From contig JAWQUS010000020.1 in the NCBI GenBank assembly GCA_036365455.1, positions 20,407,001 through 20,471,000 of the forward strand: a stretch of 64,000 bases of DNA, written 5' to 3'. The position numbers were made by a program, and so were the translations under genes. The stretch comes from Macrosoma leucophasiata. Its lineage: Eukaryota; Arthropoda; Insecta; Lepidoptera; Hedylidae. The notes below the pieces were generated by a model. It searched no databases and was not told the origin of the DNA. It saw only the letters and a program-made list of their open reading frames with translations. This document shows positions 9,421 to 21,900 of the stretch, piece by piece (within the stretch, counting starts at the first letter, position 1; every line of letters starts with the position of its first letter).

Positions 9421-11396
9421 TATACTCCATCCTACTAAACTTATTTTTTTTACATCTTAATCCGGAGAGTTAAAAATATTTATAAAACTGTGTAGGAACG
9501 GGTGGAAGTGCTCGTCCTCGAAAAGGAGGATCCTCCGAGCAGGCGAGGTGGTAGCGCCTGGCGGGCCGCGGCCCGAAGATTGACGTTGGGAAGTTGTATA
9601 TATGCCAACTCTTGAGAAATCTTCATAAGTGCGATGTAATTCTATTGACACGCCATCTACCGTACTGGACAAATACTGTGAGGTTTCATTGTATGCCACT
9701 GGTTGGCGCCATAATGTAGTGGACGCTACAAAACAAAAAAAATGTTTTTTAGGGTCACTAGATATAATTTCAAAGTTGTTTTGCCGTGTTAGCCGTGTGT
9801 TGAAGTTATACTTCTTTTAGCGCGATTGGAAAAAATGATGAGTTTTTAAGATGCGCGCGCACACCTTAGATAAAAGCGACCGTCTGAAGTTAGTTGCTAA
9901 ACAGTTAAAAGCAACAGTCTGAAGAAGTAGGTTACTAAACTTTTATGTCGTTTTATTTTATTTCTAATTTAATGGATTGTTACGCTAAATAAGTATAATT
10001 TCTTACATGCGTACATAAGTACACATAATGATTTTTCTGTACAAATCAATATGTGGAACTTGCCATGATTTTTTGGTTTCTGTATTATGTGAAGTCATTG
10101 CCACGTGCTATGCAACATTCTGGTGCCATATACAAATGTTTTGTTTTTATTTGTTTATATTATAATACTGATTAAAGAATCTATGCTTCTGCTATCAAAA
10201 GACAATATTCTGAAGAGATAAAGGAGATGTTGCGAGCTCGGCCCTGGTTCGTACATGTTCTCAAAAAATGGGTAAATTAAAGAAGAATCCGAAAAAAATA
10301 CAATTAATTTATTCAAGAATATATTTTAGAGTTACAACCACTTTTAATTCAAACGATTTTATAATTTTCAACTATGTTCAACATGGCGGCGATACAGCCG
10401 ACGCTTGAGATCAATTGATTTCGTTAGTATTTAGAAACTAATACTTTTTTCTCCTAGTGCTATATAATCAAAAAACAATTTAAAAATGAAAATGTCAAAA
10501 TGACATCGCCCTCCATATTCGCCGTATTGGTTTTGAGTTGTAACTGCAAACAAAGCTAAATAAGTGAAAATATGCAGTAAAAAACGGTTTTTATATTGAT
10601 TTTGCCTGTTTAATGATATTGTGTACAATACATGGCTGGAGGTCCATACATTTTTGCAACATCTCCGTTATTGTATTTGATCTGAAGGTAAGCAATTACA
10701 TACTAGGCGACTCGTGAATCATGGGACATATTAAGGGACATAATAATTCAGGACCATTAATATTAAAAAAGTCAAATTGCGTAGATACATATAAATACTT
10801 ATAAATAACATAAATATCTTTTAATTCTAATCAAGTTACGTGCCTTTTTAACCAGGCGACCGTAGCAGAGTAATCCAGATCAAATTTTTGTAGATAATCA
10901 TACTCATACTTATCGCCGCATACCGATAATAAGTTGTAGTGCGCGCGCGTGAGAATGACAATTTGTAATTTTGCGGGAGAATTTGATCAGTAATAAAGTA
11001 CCTATTTTTTAATTATTTTTTGGACGAGATTCGAGTTTTGAGCAGCCTGTATCAATATGTCCGATGTTACACCAGTCACCTTGTATATATAGTTAAATAG
11101 CCGACATAGCCTACCGAATTGCCAAACTCAAGTTGCAGTTCAAGCAAACTCAAGCAGCACACATAGGGCGTGGGTAGCTTTTGTCCAGCAGTGGGGGTCT
11201 TTACATGATGATGAAGGTTATTTTACTGACATGGTAGCTATTTCCTGATGTCCCCATTTCGATACTCTGGTAGGAGTTTAGTGATAAAGGTTTTTACAAA
11301 TGGAAACTTTCCAAATAGTATCTTGAGGGTACTTGGAAATGGAGTGTTTGAATATGTGTTCGACGTTAGTTAATGTATGTAGGTTCAGCCCATTCT

Positions 11397-11554
11397 AAGC
11401 CCTATTCAGACCTGCGCGTTATTCGCTACCGAATCGGGGAGCGGAATTACCGAGCGGGTTTCGCTCGGCTCTCGTGATTATTCGAACATAGTCGCGGAAT
11501 TATACATCTCATCACTACGCGGTAGCGAATAACGCGCAGGTCTGAATAGGGCTT
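11397..11554. mobile_element. MITE with perfect 35-bp inverted termini
   Basis: Arms 11397-11431 and 11520-11554 (AAGCCCTATTCAGACCTGCG... inward) are perfect reverse complements. The 88-bp centre contains a second GC-rich inverted motif (CCGAGCGGG/CTCGG). No ORF. Confidence 0.85.
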
Positions 11555-13904
11555 TACACGGTTTCGAAAAACTGCATACGCCTTTGAAAGTGCAGGCGTG
11601 GAATTATATTTGATGTTATTTAGCGATATTGTGCTGTGGCTCTGTAGCCTCCGCGCTTGTTTCCTCGCTGGAACTCTATTGCAAATATAACTTTTTTAAT
11701 GCTTTTGGAGATTTTAATAAGACGTACACTACGGATATTAGAATTATGATATTCTCAACATTTTACAAATATTATTTTTACTTGTTTACCATCGTTTTTT
11801 ATGAAAAGTTTTTATTCGTTCTTTCTACATTCCCACAACAGTGGTCTTATATATTAAACAATGGCATGCTATAAAATATTTGTTGCAAAATTGATTTACC
11901 AAAAATATTACGTATTAAGTTTTATTATTGATTAATATTTGATAAATTGGCTTATTAATGGAGTGTTATTATGAAAATGTAATTGTTAAATCTATGTAAT
12001 AAGTTTTTAAACTTAAGGAATTCGATTTATATTACTATATTATTATGTACTTTATATTTAAAATGATATATTTACATTGCAATGTTCAAACATAGAATTC
12101 CACTCGATGTGTGCCTAAAAGAAGCAGTCCAGACAATAATGTGATTTTTATATATATTACAAAGTTCTAAATATACAATTTTACATTTAATATATTAGGA
12201 ATAGCCTCATTATTTTTAGCATTAAGGTTTTATGTAATTCTAGTCTTAAAAAAGTACGGCAGGAAAAATAAGAATTGAAATTGCGCAAAATATGATAAGA
12301 AGTAGATTTTAATTCAAAGGAATGTATTTTAACAGTATCTTATGTTAAACGAAGGATTTATTCAAATGCGAATGCCTGAACAATATGAATCCTGCCAGAA
12401 TGATTTAATAAATATCACTTTTAAAATGCTCACACACAATTTTAACCGGGTCGTTACGCGATACTATTTACGATAAAAATATACTTTTTATTTTAATTTC
12501 AACGTTTCGGCTCAGTTGCACAAGCCAGGGAGGACGGTCTTTCAGAACGGATTGTTCCGTTCATCAAAAAAATGGTCAGTCAATTTCGCAAAAATATTTG
12601 ATAATACGCAATAGTGGCATATATTATGCAAACTTGAGAATGAGTTAATTTAATAAATTGAGGAGATAATGAGTTAACTAGATAAGTGGAGGAATGAAAG
12701 TGAGAGAATAGTGAAGAAATTGTGAGTGGTGATACGTGGTTGCATTTTGTAATATTTTGCTTCCATTTAGATAGGAGAAATCATTAGAGTATTTCAGTGA
12801 TTATATCCTTCTTTTAACGTAAAATACTGTAGATTTTGCTGTAAAACTATTTTTTTTACCTACATTGCCATGTTTTTTAAGGCAATGTGTTTGCATTTAC
12901 TGTTTCAATTTATTTTTATAAACTTATTAGTTCTTCAATTTATGAATGTGGTGCAAAAACAGGTTCTATTGTGATTATTGTATTGTCAATCGAGCGAATT
13001 TCGCTATATTTCATTTAGTATATAGACTGGTACAATGAATAATGTTTTAACAAAGGTACTGGTTGATTGGTATGTAAACATATTAAAAAATAAGGTTCGG
13101 TTGTACCGCATGCGCAGTGGTGATTAAAGTTATAGTTTTTGTCAAATTCAACAATAACAGTTATGTTGACTTTAGTTGTGAATGCGAAATGCCTGGGAAA
13201 TGAATGCGCCTGGGTATATTTGTCATGTTTCATTACTACTGTGGTGCCACGGAACCTTACAATATTTACACAAAACCAGTTCCTTTAGGCTATTGAGATG
13301 TATGACATGTGTCCTTAAATAAGTGCTTTGACTGTTGTTAAGGTTTATAGACTGTGGCTACATTTGATTGAGAACTAAACCAAACTTTATGTCTCTGTAA
13401 TGGCCGAATACTCAGACGTCACTCAATTTTAAGCAACCTTCATGTGCGCTATCTCTATCGTTTGAACGTGTTTTATATAGACAGAAGACTTTTAAGTCCC
13501 TACATTTAAGTGATGTTTGAGTATTTGGCTGTAAGTGAGGTTTTGTTATTTTGCGTTATTGCATTATAGGTTATATTATTGCCATAATTTCTTGTGAAGC
13601 TTGAAGTCCTTTTTTATGAATTATGGTTTTGGGAAAGGTATGGCGATTTTAGAGTAGGATTATAAGAATTTTATAGTTCGAGCAATCGAAATAGAAGTAA
13701 ATTAAAAAAAAGGTCCGCTCCATTATAAAATCCGGTCAAAACATATTTTATGACATTAAAATTACTTAAATAGCACAAGAAATAGCTTAAATTATATTGT
13801 TTTTATATTATTGTTTTATGCGCATTTTAACACGCCTTTACTAGAGCACAGTTTTTACCAAGAAGATTTTTTAAATCAAATAAATAATGCATAGTATGTT
13901 TCTA

Positions 13905-14603
13905 TCTTAATATATATAAATCTCGTGTCACAATGTTTGTCCTCAATGGACTCCTAAACCACTTAACCGATTATAATAAAATTAGCACACCATGTGCAGT
14001 TCGATCCAACTTGAGAGATAGGATAGTTTAAATCTCAAATTATAGTCGCAATTTTAATTTATTGCTAATTATTTGTCTGTTATTATTTGACAGTCACAAT
14101 TATCTGTTAACTCCAAATGATTCTAACAGATGTCGATACCTTTCGACTGGGTTGAGTAAGTAATCAATAGATGGCGCTGCTATGGTAAATCTACAAACAT
14201 GTCATTTATGCTACATTTAAACAGCATAATTACCACGTGTTGTTGACGCTATAAATTTTTATTTTGTACCTATTGATTTCTGCTTAATATCAAGTGTAAG
14301 AACATTTTAATTAATTGTGTTCAACGTAGTTCCCCTTCAAATCTCAATCCAGTGAATTTGTATACCAACATCAACATGTTCGTCGTTGTTCGTAAATAAT
14401 TTCATTGTACTAAAGGGTTATAGTAGTAGAAAGTCAAATAAGGAGATCACCAAATTTTTTTACAAATACCATCTGTGCAAAAAGCTGAAAAAGCATAGTG
14501 GACTCCGTGACTGATGTTCTCTTATTGTTCCTCTTAGATTGTTTACTATAATGTAATATAACAAAAACTTCAGCCACAGCAACGCGTGGCCGGGTCAGCT
14601 AGT
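13905..14603 (+). mobile_element. Non-autonomous Helitron, ~700 bp
   Basis: Starts TCTTAATATATATAAATCTC and ends GTGGCCGGGTCAGCTAGT, with A before and T after, as expected for Helitron insertion between A and T. The body has the 'accacttaaccgattataat' motif. No coding capacity. A fragment with the same start is at 36755-36800. It carries AGATGGCGCTGC at 14169-14180. Confidence 0.75.
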
Positions 14604-14705
14604 TTAAATATAAATATCTTTCCAAATAGATCCGATTAGGGTGTCAAGCGCCAGGAGGCCGCCGGGGGGCTCTTAAACTCATCTGTATAAACACGTGTCC
14701 TGAGG

Positions 14706-14974
14706 TTTTTTTATGTTAGGAAGGTGACAAACAAGCATGCAGCTCACATTGATGTTAAGTGATGACTGCAGCCTATAGACATCTACAAAAAACAAAGTTC
14801 AAAATGCAGATGCGTTGCCACCCCTGAGACTTAAGTTGTTACGTCTCTGTGAAAGTTATTACGGGGCCATACATTACCAACAAACCGGAACACGATAGTG
14901 CTGAACACTACCATTTAGCGGCAGGATAGATTAGATAATGCGGTGGTACCTAGGCCCTGGAGCTCTCTCACCAG
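14706..14974 (-). repeat. Family A SINE-like copy
   Basis: Poly(T), GCTCACATTGATGTTAAGTG, GAACACGATAGTGCTGAACA, ending CTCTCACCAG. Confidence 0.7.
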
Positions 14975-15334
14975 AAAATACTAGATTTAACTAACGCACC
15001 TGAAGACAGTGGATGAGAAATGTTATTGCAAGTCTGTTAAAAACTCATTTCGGATACTCAGTACTCAAATAAAGGTGACTATCAACACTAGAACGTTTTG
15101 TAACAATGAAGTTACACACTTTGTGTATAGTTTTAGTTTGGTTTTGATCAATTAAATGTAGCCTATTAGATGTTATACGATATAATGTACTCTCGGTGAT
15201 GTTCGCGCTTGTTTATATATTAAATGCTAATATGAGCCTGTTTCAAAAGGGTTGTTTTATTGTCATCGATACTACTTTGACAGTGACATGAAGTACTATA
15301 TTCGCAATCAGCTCTTTCTCAGCTTTTTTTTTAT

Positions 15335-15512
15335 GGCGGTTTCGCACCCCGCACCGGAGCAAATATTTGTATGGCCTATAGATATTTGTTTCGGGTCTGG
15401 ATGTTTGTGTATGTGCTGTGTGTGTACAACGGCACCCACGACACACAGGTTTATACCTAGTGTGGGGCTGTGAGTGTCCCTAAGCGTATTTTATTTATTA
15501 TTATTTCATGTA
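15335..15512 (+). repeat. SINE body lacking the tRNA head
   Basis: CAAATATTTGTATGGCCTAT to TAAGCGTATTTTATTTATTA matches the body of the SINE at 1660-1888. It is 5'-truncated. Confidence 0.6.
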
Positions 15513-16039
15513 TCTACTATATTTCTAGCAAATAAATTCATTCATGAATTCAAGCATTCATATCTATTCATTACTGCTAGGTTTATTGGGCACCTAATGT
15601 TAAATGAACATTAATTGTCTGTAAGTAGTAGGTACCTCCAGATTCTGAATAAGACCGATTCTTTACTTGCAGATCACTGACATCCTTTTTAAAATAATGT
15701 AAACGATGATTTTTGTTTGACATTTACATTTTACAATAGTTTAGGTAAAATAAATAATACGACAGCATAAGTTTTACACAGTTCGTTTATTGATCGGAAT
15801 AATCTTACGTATATGTAACGATCTCGTCCCACAAACGTAACTCAATAAATATATTACAGTAATATACTGCGTGTTAAGTACCATACAAGTCATCAGGCCG
15901 ATTAAGTACAAGTCGTTGTCATTATTAAAAAAATAATAATACAATGTTTAAAAAAAAATGCAAAATACAAACACATTAACTTGCAGAAATTGTAGCTAAA
16001 TCATTTTATAGATGTAAATATGTAAAATACTATCAGTAG

Positions 16040-16094
16040 GAGTTTCATTATAACTGGACTAAAAAATATTTTTAGTCCAGTTATAATGAAACTC
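16040..16094. repeat. Perfect 26-bp hairpin, 3-nt loop
   Basis: Arms 16040-16065 and 16069-16094 are perfect reverse complements around ATA. The loop is too small for a classical pre-miRNA. It may be a recent foldback insertion. Confidence 0.9.
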
Positions 16095-16294
16095 GTACAC
16101 ACACAGTATGCGCCAAACCGAAATGCCTGAGTGAAGTTGTGGACTAAAAATTCGGCTATTTGATCAAACTGAACATGAATTACAGCATGATTTCCTACAT
16201 TAAACTCGATTAATTTATAGATTTTCAACTGCAATTTAAAAATGAGAAAAATTGTAATGTGCTTTTAATTTTCATATTTTATTCTTTTAATTTT

Positions 16295-16594
16295 ACTGGT
16301 GGTAGAGCTCCAGTGACGGAGCTCGCGGGCGTAGGCACCACCGCATTACCTAATATACTTGCCGTTAAATGGTAGTGTTCAGCACTATCGTGTTCCGGTC
16401 AGGTGGTAATGTACGGCTCTGTAATTTCCGGCACAGAGGGATAACACCTAATGCCTCAGGAGTGGCAGCGCATTTGCATTTTGACCTCTGGTCATTGTGT
16501 GGGTGTCTAGGCTGCAGTCATCACTTAACATCAATGTGAACTGCACGCTTGTTTGCCACTTTTATAACATAACATAAAAAAAAAAAAAAAAAAA
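16295..16594 (+). repeat. Family A SINE-like copy, full length
   Basis: Runs from ACTGGTGGTAGAGCTCCAGT to a ~20-base A-tail, the longest in the window, suggesting a fairly young copy. Confidence 0.75.
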
Positions 16595-17463
16595 TCTACT
16601 ACATATTTGAAATAAGTCATATTAAAATATTTGCTCAGAAATGACGTTGAGGTGGCGACTGGCGAGGGATCATTGTAAGTACTTTAGGAATGTTTTCGAT
16701 GTTTTTGATTAAAAAATATTCAATATAATTTAATTTATAACATACAGTTAAATATATGTATATTTACGCTAAGGCAAGACGACAGGCTAGACGATAGGCT
16801 AGACGATAGTATGTTACAATGTTCGTTGATCAATATTCGATACCTAAATAACACAACACGGTTACATTATTTCATCGATCTTTTTTGGTATTTTTAAAGA
16901 AATCTAATTTATTATATTATATTTACACAATTTATTAAATTACCTCGTGTAGATCACATAAAAAGTCATGCAATTTAGGCTCAAATGTAATAGTAAATAA
17001 TACTTATTGATCTACCCGCATAAACTAAAATCTCCCGCCACTAATTTGTACGACATGACAGGTGACTTGACAAGTTTAAAAATTAATGAGTGTTGTCATA
17101 TTATACATGTAGCTTACTGATTCTTTTAACATAGTAATTGCCTAGCACATATCTTTAAATATACCCAAGAGAAGATATAAGATATTAAATATGGTGATAA
17201 TTATTATGACGCATTTTTTCTGCTTATCAACAGTACCAGTCTGTCGAGCAAAAACAATAGACCGAGAGCATTAACATAAGACAATTTTAAAATTTCGACA
17301 GACATCCAACACTTATAAGTAATACATTTTTAAATTATTTAGTACCGATCACATTATCTACTAATACTAATTCGATTTACATAGTCTTCCTGCCTCAAAA
17401 TTCCTTATAATATCTAACAGGGCACTATTAAATACTTTATTCGTATTCCTGGCCGAAACCCAA

Positions 17464-17828
17464 AACTCTTTCTGTTTTTTTTTTTATAATTTGTCATGAC
17501 CTCATACAGAGTCTTATTAATGAATATCCATATGGAAGATGACGATGATTAAATGCTTCCATGAGGAATATGATGAGATGATGGGGTGGCTCCAGTAAAG
17601 CGATGGGGACTTTACTGAAGTTTTTACGAAGTTTTGGAGGCAATACGAAAAATCACTTTTCACGTTATAATATCACTTTCTTACACTCGTGAACACTATC
17701 GAATGCTTTATGATAAAAATCCCACCATTTTTACACATAAAAACGCGGCTATACACAAATTTAGAAAATAATATCACGCAGCGACACAGCTCTTTTCCGC
17801 GTTCCCGCCGAAACTCAACTCTTTCTGT
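17464..17828 (-). mobile_element. Retroposon R, copy 1, with 12-bp target duplication
   Basis: Bounded by the perfect duplication AACTCTTTCTGT (17464-17475 and 17817-17828). On the - strand it begins GAGTTTCGGCGGGAACGCGG and ends in a poly(A) tail. It shares TTGCCTCCAAAACTTC and CCATCGCTTTACT with copies at 25718-26159 and 40429-40853. No long ORF and no tRNA head are seen, so it is a retroposed Pol II-like transcript or a novel SINE class. Confidence 0.7.
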
Positions 17829-18833
17829 CAAACGACAATATTGCCAACATTAAAAATTGATCCATCAGAAAAAGTCACGACAGGTTTTTTAATTTTAAAG
17901 TCAGGCCTTGGAAATACATGATAAAGTGTACCTAAGTACCGGGCGAACTTTATACAACGCTAACACAAATGGCTAAACAGATAAATACTTAACTAAAGGT
18001 ATTGCACGAAAAACTGGGATCGAGTTAAATACTTCTAAATCTACAATGTACATAATTACACTTAAGTACGAATAGCTTTTGGACCGATTGATTGCAGCCG
18101 TATGTAGGATCTGATGATCAAACATGATCACGATTTCATCGATCATTATTTTGATAAAATCCAATATTCAGGGTTAAGACTATCAAAAGCCATTTTTTAA
18201 AGGTATCATAGTGGTCTCTAACGTTTTTAATACAGTACCCGATCAGAGTCTTGTTCTCTGTCTGTCTGTTTCGTCTGATGGCTGGTATAAAATAAGTCTT
18301 CATAAGTAAGTGGACCAAGCAGACCATTTGTGGCGAGGACATCACCGACGGCAGGGGCGGAGCGCTAATTAAAAAGCGTCAATTTCTATTCATAAGCTTT
18401 AAAGGTGTCGACGGCGTCACGTGGCGCTAATCGGAACACACAAGGTCCAAACAGAGTTAATGTCCCGAGGTTATCAAAATTGACAGTGTTCATTGTCGAT
18501 CGGCGTCCATGGTGTCATACGAGTGGCCCAAGCGTTTCACCGACGGTGCTCTCGCGCGGCATTTATCGTAACGGCGTAATTTCCGTTTCATACGTCGCTC
18601 TCGCTTAAAGATGGACAGCCTTCTGTTTCCAAAGAAAAGTAGACTCCGTTTAGATCTCCCGTCGATCGAGCGAGAGATCCTCAGGATGAATAATGACGCT
18701 CTTCATCGACGGAGTCAACGGTGCGATGTGGGGGGCGATAGGTAGATGAGCGGTCCGAGCCGTTGGCGGCGGTGCGGTCAGTGGTCAGCCAGTCGGCGGT
18801 CAGTAGAGTGAGTGGGTCAGTAGAGTGAGTGGG
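17829..18833 (-). other. Probable Vsx 3' UTR and downstream flank
   Basis: Follows the Vsx stop on the - strand. The 18340-18835 part is GC-balanced, repeat-free and compositionally unlike the flank. No AATAAA on the - strand was noticed before 17441-17436, so the 3' end is uncertain. Three 17-bp repeats occur at 18799-18845. Confidence 0.4.
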
Positions 18834-18845
18834 TCAGTAGAGGCG
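18799..18845. repeat. 17-bp triplication spanning the Vsx stop codon
   Basis: GTCAGTAGAG recurs at 18799, 18816 and 18833. The last unit contains the Vsx stop and its last two codons; the other two lie in the 3' UTR. Probably replication slippage. Confidence 0.8.
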
Positions 18846-18941
18846 CGCGGCGTCGAGCGGCGGCGGCTCGGTGCCGACGTCGATGTCGAGCGGCCCGTCG
18901 TCCTCCGCGCTCGCCGCGCTGGCCCGCTGCAGCCCGCGCAC
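18834..18941 (-). CDS. Vsx: Vsx last coding exon
   Basis: Acceptor TATGTGCAG above 18941, 36 codons with stop: [20 protein letters not shown] then [15 protein letters not shown] and TGA (18836-18834). Phase 0 matches the OAR exon donor. Strong GC-rich codon use against an AT-rich flank. Confidence 0.88.
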   Translation of the reverse strand: MRGLQRASAASAEDDGPLDIDVGTEPPPLDAARLY

Positions 18942-21900
18942 CTGCACATACGGTACGGGGTAAACTGTGAACGTACATCATTTAGTTTTTAAAATATCTT
19001 AAATTGGAAGTTTAAACGAACTGGCATCGGAAGGAAGGAGGTGAACTGTAAGCGCGTAGCACGATAGTCATGTGATTCATAAAAAAATCAGGGCAAAAAG
19101 GCTGTTGGTAAAAACGTCGTATTTGAAGATTTTTCATTATCATTAAGCTTGCTTCATCAATTAGAAAAAAATTTTTTTTGTCTTTCTAATTTTAGACATT
19201 TCAAAGTACAATTTCTTGGTTTTTTTTATCGATTTTAAATGTACCTCCTACAGCGAAAATGTAAAATGTACTTGAGGCATTTATTTGCCGTATTATACTT
19301 TAGGATAGAAAACCTTATAACCCATAAAGCAAGACATCGCAGAATAGAATTTACGAATAATCTCACCATTGCCTGAATTAGAAAATTGTTAACAGCTGCC
19401 ATCATTCTTCCGCCTTCAATGCTATCTACTGTTACAAAATGCTTCGAAGTAGTCTTAAGTCCTACCAACCCAAAATCCAACCAAAGAATTGCAGAACATA
19501 CCTATTAATCGGTCTCATCGATACCTGAATGAGAAAATCATTCAACAGCAGCCGCTGGTGTTCCTGCGCCTTCAATTGATTGTTGTGAAATGCTTCCGGT
19601 TAGCCGTACATCATTAAACCCAAAAGGAAGCCAATGTATGCTAAACAGAATATAAAAAAACATCTTACCAATCTCTGAGGAGAAGATTATTAGACAGTAG
19701 CTGCTGGCGCTCTTTCATCTTCAATACTGTTATTACGAAATTTTGTGTCATCTCAAACCAAACCGTTCCAAAAGCCGGTCAGTGAAGATTGTTAAACAGA
19801 CAACAACCGTTGGTCCTCCTACTTCGCCCGCACACATGTCCTGTTGTTACGGAATGCCTCAGGGTGGTCGTACGGGTCGTGTTATGTATTTACTATTAAA
19901 CTATTTTCAGCTAGCAACAACGGCGTGAAAGGGAATATTATTATGCAAATCAAAACACTTATACCCGAAGGAGAAGATTGTTGGACAGCAGCCGCTGGTG
20001 TTCTTGTACCTACAATACTATTATTGCGAATTGTTTTAGAGTAATCTTAAAACCAACCATCTCAAAAGCCAGGTAAAGTATGCAGAACAGAATATACAAA
20101 ATTACAAATGGTCTCACCGATACCTAAAGGAAAAGAGTGTTAGACAGCAGCCGCTGGTGTTCTTTCGCCTCCAACGCTGTTATTGTTAAATGCTTTGGAG
20201 TCGTTTAAAACTCAACCATCCCAAAAGTCAGCCAAGAATGTAAAACAGAATATGCGAATGCTCTCACCAATACCTGAAGGAGTAGATTATTGGATAGCAG
20301 CCGCTGGTGTTCCTGCGCCTTCGCCCGCAGGCACGCGATGCTGTTGTTGCGGAACGCCTCAGGGTCTTCGTACATGTCGCGCGGCTCGGGCGACGCCCGG
20401 CCCTTGGCTGATGAGGAGGCTGTGGTGCTACTGCCGGGCGAACTTTGCGCCTGGAATTTGAGTTTCGTTGTTCCCATCAAATCATGAACCTTGTACCTAC
20501 AAAACACTAATATCTCACAAGTGTGCACTGCAGATATTTTTTAAAGGTCCGAGAAGTCGACCCTGAACAACAACCAAGCATCGTTAGCGGAGTCGGTGTC
20601 TTCGTTGTGTAGGTGTTAGGAACCTCCACCTTAAAATCAAACGTTTGGATAAATTACGTGGATAGGTACCTACCTAATAAGTAGGTATGCTGTGAATCTA
20701 GGCCCTTGAACTTTGTGACTGCTCTTCAAAAATTATTATACCTACATCAGATAGAAGCTGTGATAGAAGTCTAATCACCATATTCAGTTAGTTTTTGTAA
20801 AGGATTGAGAGTCTACGGAGTATGAATGTAAGCGTAGAAGATGATCAATAAATAAGTGTAAGGGTGTTAGAAAAAAGTGATTATAATGACCTGGTTGTCA
20901 TGTGCGTCGTGGCGGTGCGGCGAGGCGGAGGGCGCGCGGTCGGGCTCCGCCTCCGAGCCCTCGCGCTCCGACCCGGACTCCTTCAGGTGCTGCGCCGCCT
21001 CCAGCGACTTGCGGTGCATTCCTGTATACAACATCCATGGTTACTTCAGAAAATAGGACAGTCTTGTGCCAATGGTTACTTGAGGAACGTGAGTCTGAGT
21101 GACTTTTTTATGTCATGAAGTGGCATAATATAAGTATACATTTCGCATTGATGGTAAGTGAATACGGTAGCCTAGAAACATCTATATAAGAGCTAAATAT
21201 TTCAATGCTGCACAGTTCTGGACTGGCGACCGCGTACCGGAAAAGGACCTGGTGAAGGTCGCGGGCAATCGCTGTATGTGGGCGGCCCAAGACCGTACTT
21301 TGTGGCAATCTTTGGAGGAGGCCTTTGTTCAGCAGTGGACGTCTTTTGGCTGAAATGATGATGATGTTGCTTTAGATAATTTTTGAGGTTTAAGCTCTTA
21401 TGCCTTTGTCAGAAATAAAAGGGCTGCACATTACCACCTGACCGAAACACGATCATTCAGTGTTAGGGGCATACGTTTTACGAGTTCTGAATCAGCAGTG
21501 AATGGGTTCCTTGAAATAATTTCTAAGTAAGACTGGTCCAACTGCTTCGTATACAATGGTTTCAGCCAATGCAAAAATGAATGAATAGCGAAAACCACAT
21601 AAATATGTACTTCTTACATAAGTCTTATATCAAGCCTTATTTATCAGAGTCCAGAAACTTTCAATATGTCCTAAGTAGTATCGACGGTAGGTACCTAGCT
21701 ATATTATTATCAAAATGATATCCTATAGTTTAGTTACGACTTAAAATAGGAGTTTTGTTCCCTATAGGCAATATTTTTATAGGTACAATAAATAATAGAG
21801 CAGGGAAGCTCCACGCGCTGATTTACAATGTATGCATGTACGAGCTCTGGGTTAGCTCGCGGATCGTAAACTGAGGCCGTGTGGCATTTGTGGCACACAT

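Larger units (their letters stand above)
8514..13900. other. AT-rich stretch after the tetraspan gene
   Basis: Repeat-poor compared with the rest of the window. It could hold the 3' UTR (AATAAA at 8705 and 8744) and intergenic DNA. No coding exon was recognised. It contains a repeat H copy (9285-9420), a GC-rich patch (9490-9600), a LINE tail trace near 11185 and the MITE at 11397-11554. Confidence 0.4.

Noticed and set aside
9457..9699. 80-residue frame on - with GC-rich core
   Set aside because: No domain, no splice context, and the GC-rich patch is too short to support a gene.
15243..15473. Short frames on both strands near 15.3 kb
   Set aside because: They fall in the body of a SINE copy.
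19743..20044. Short + strand frames in the Vsx intron
   Set aside because: They are antisense to the duplicated OAR-exon units and have no independent support.
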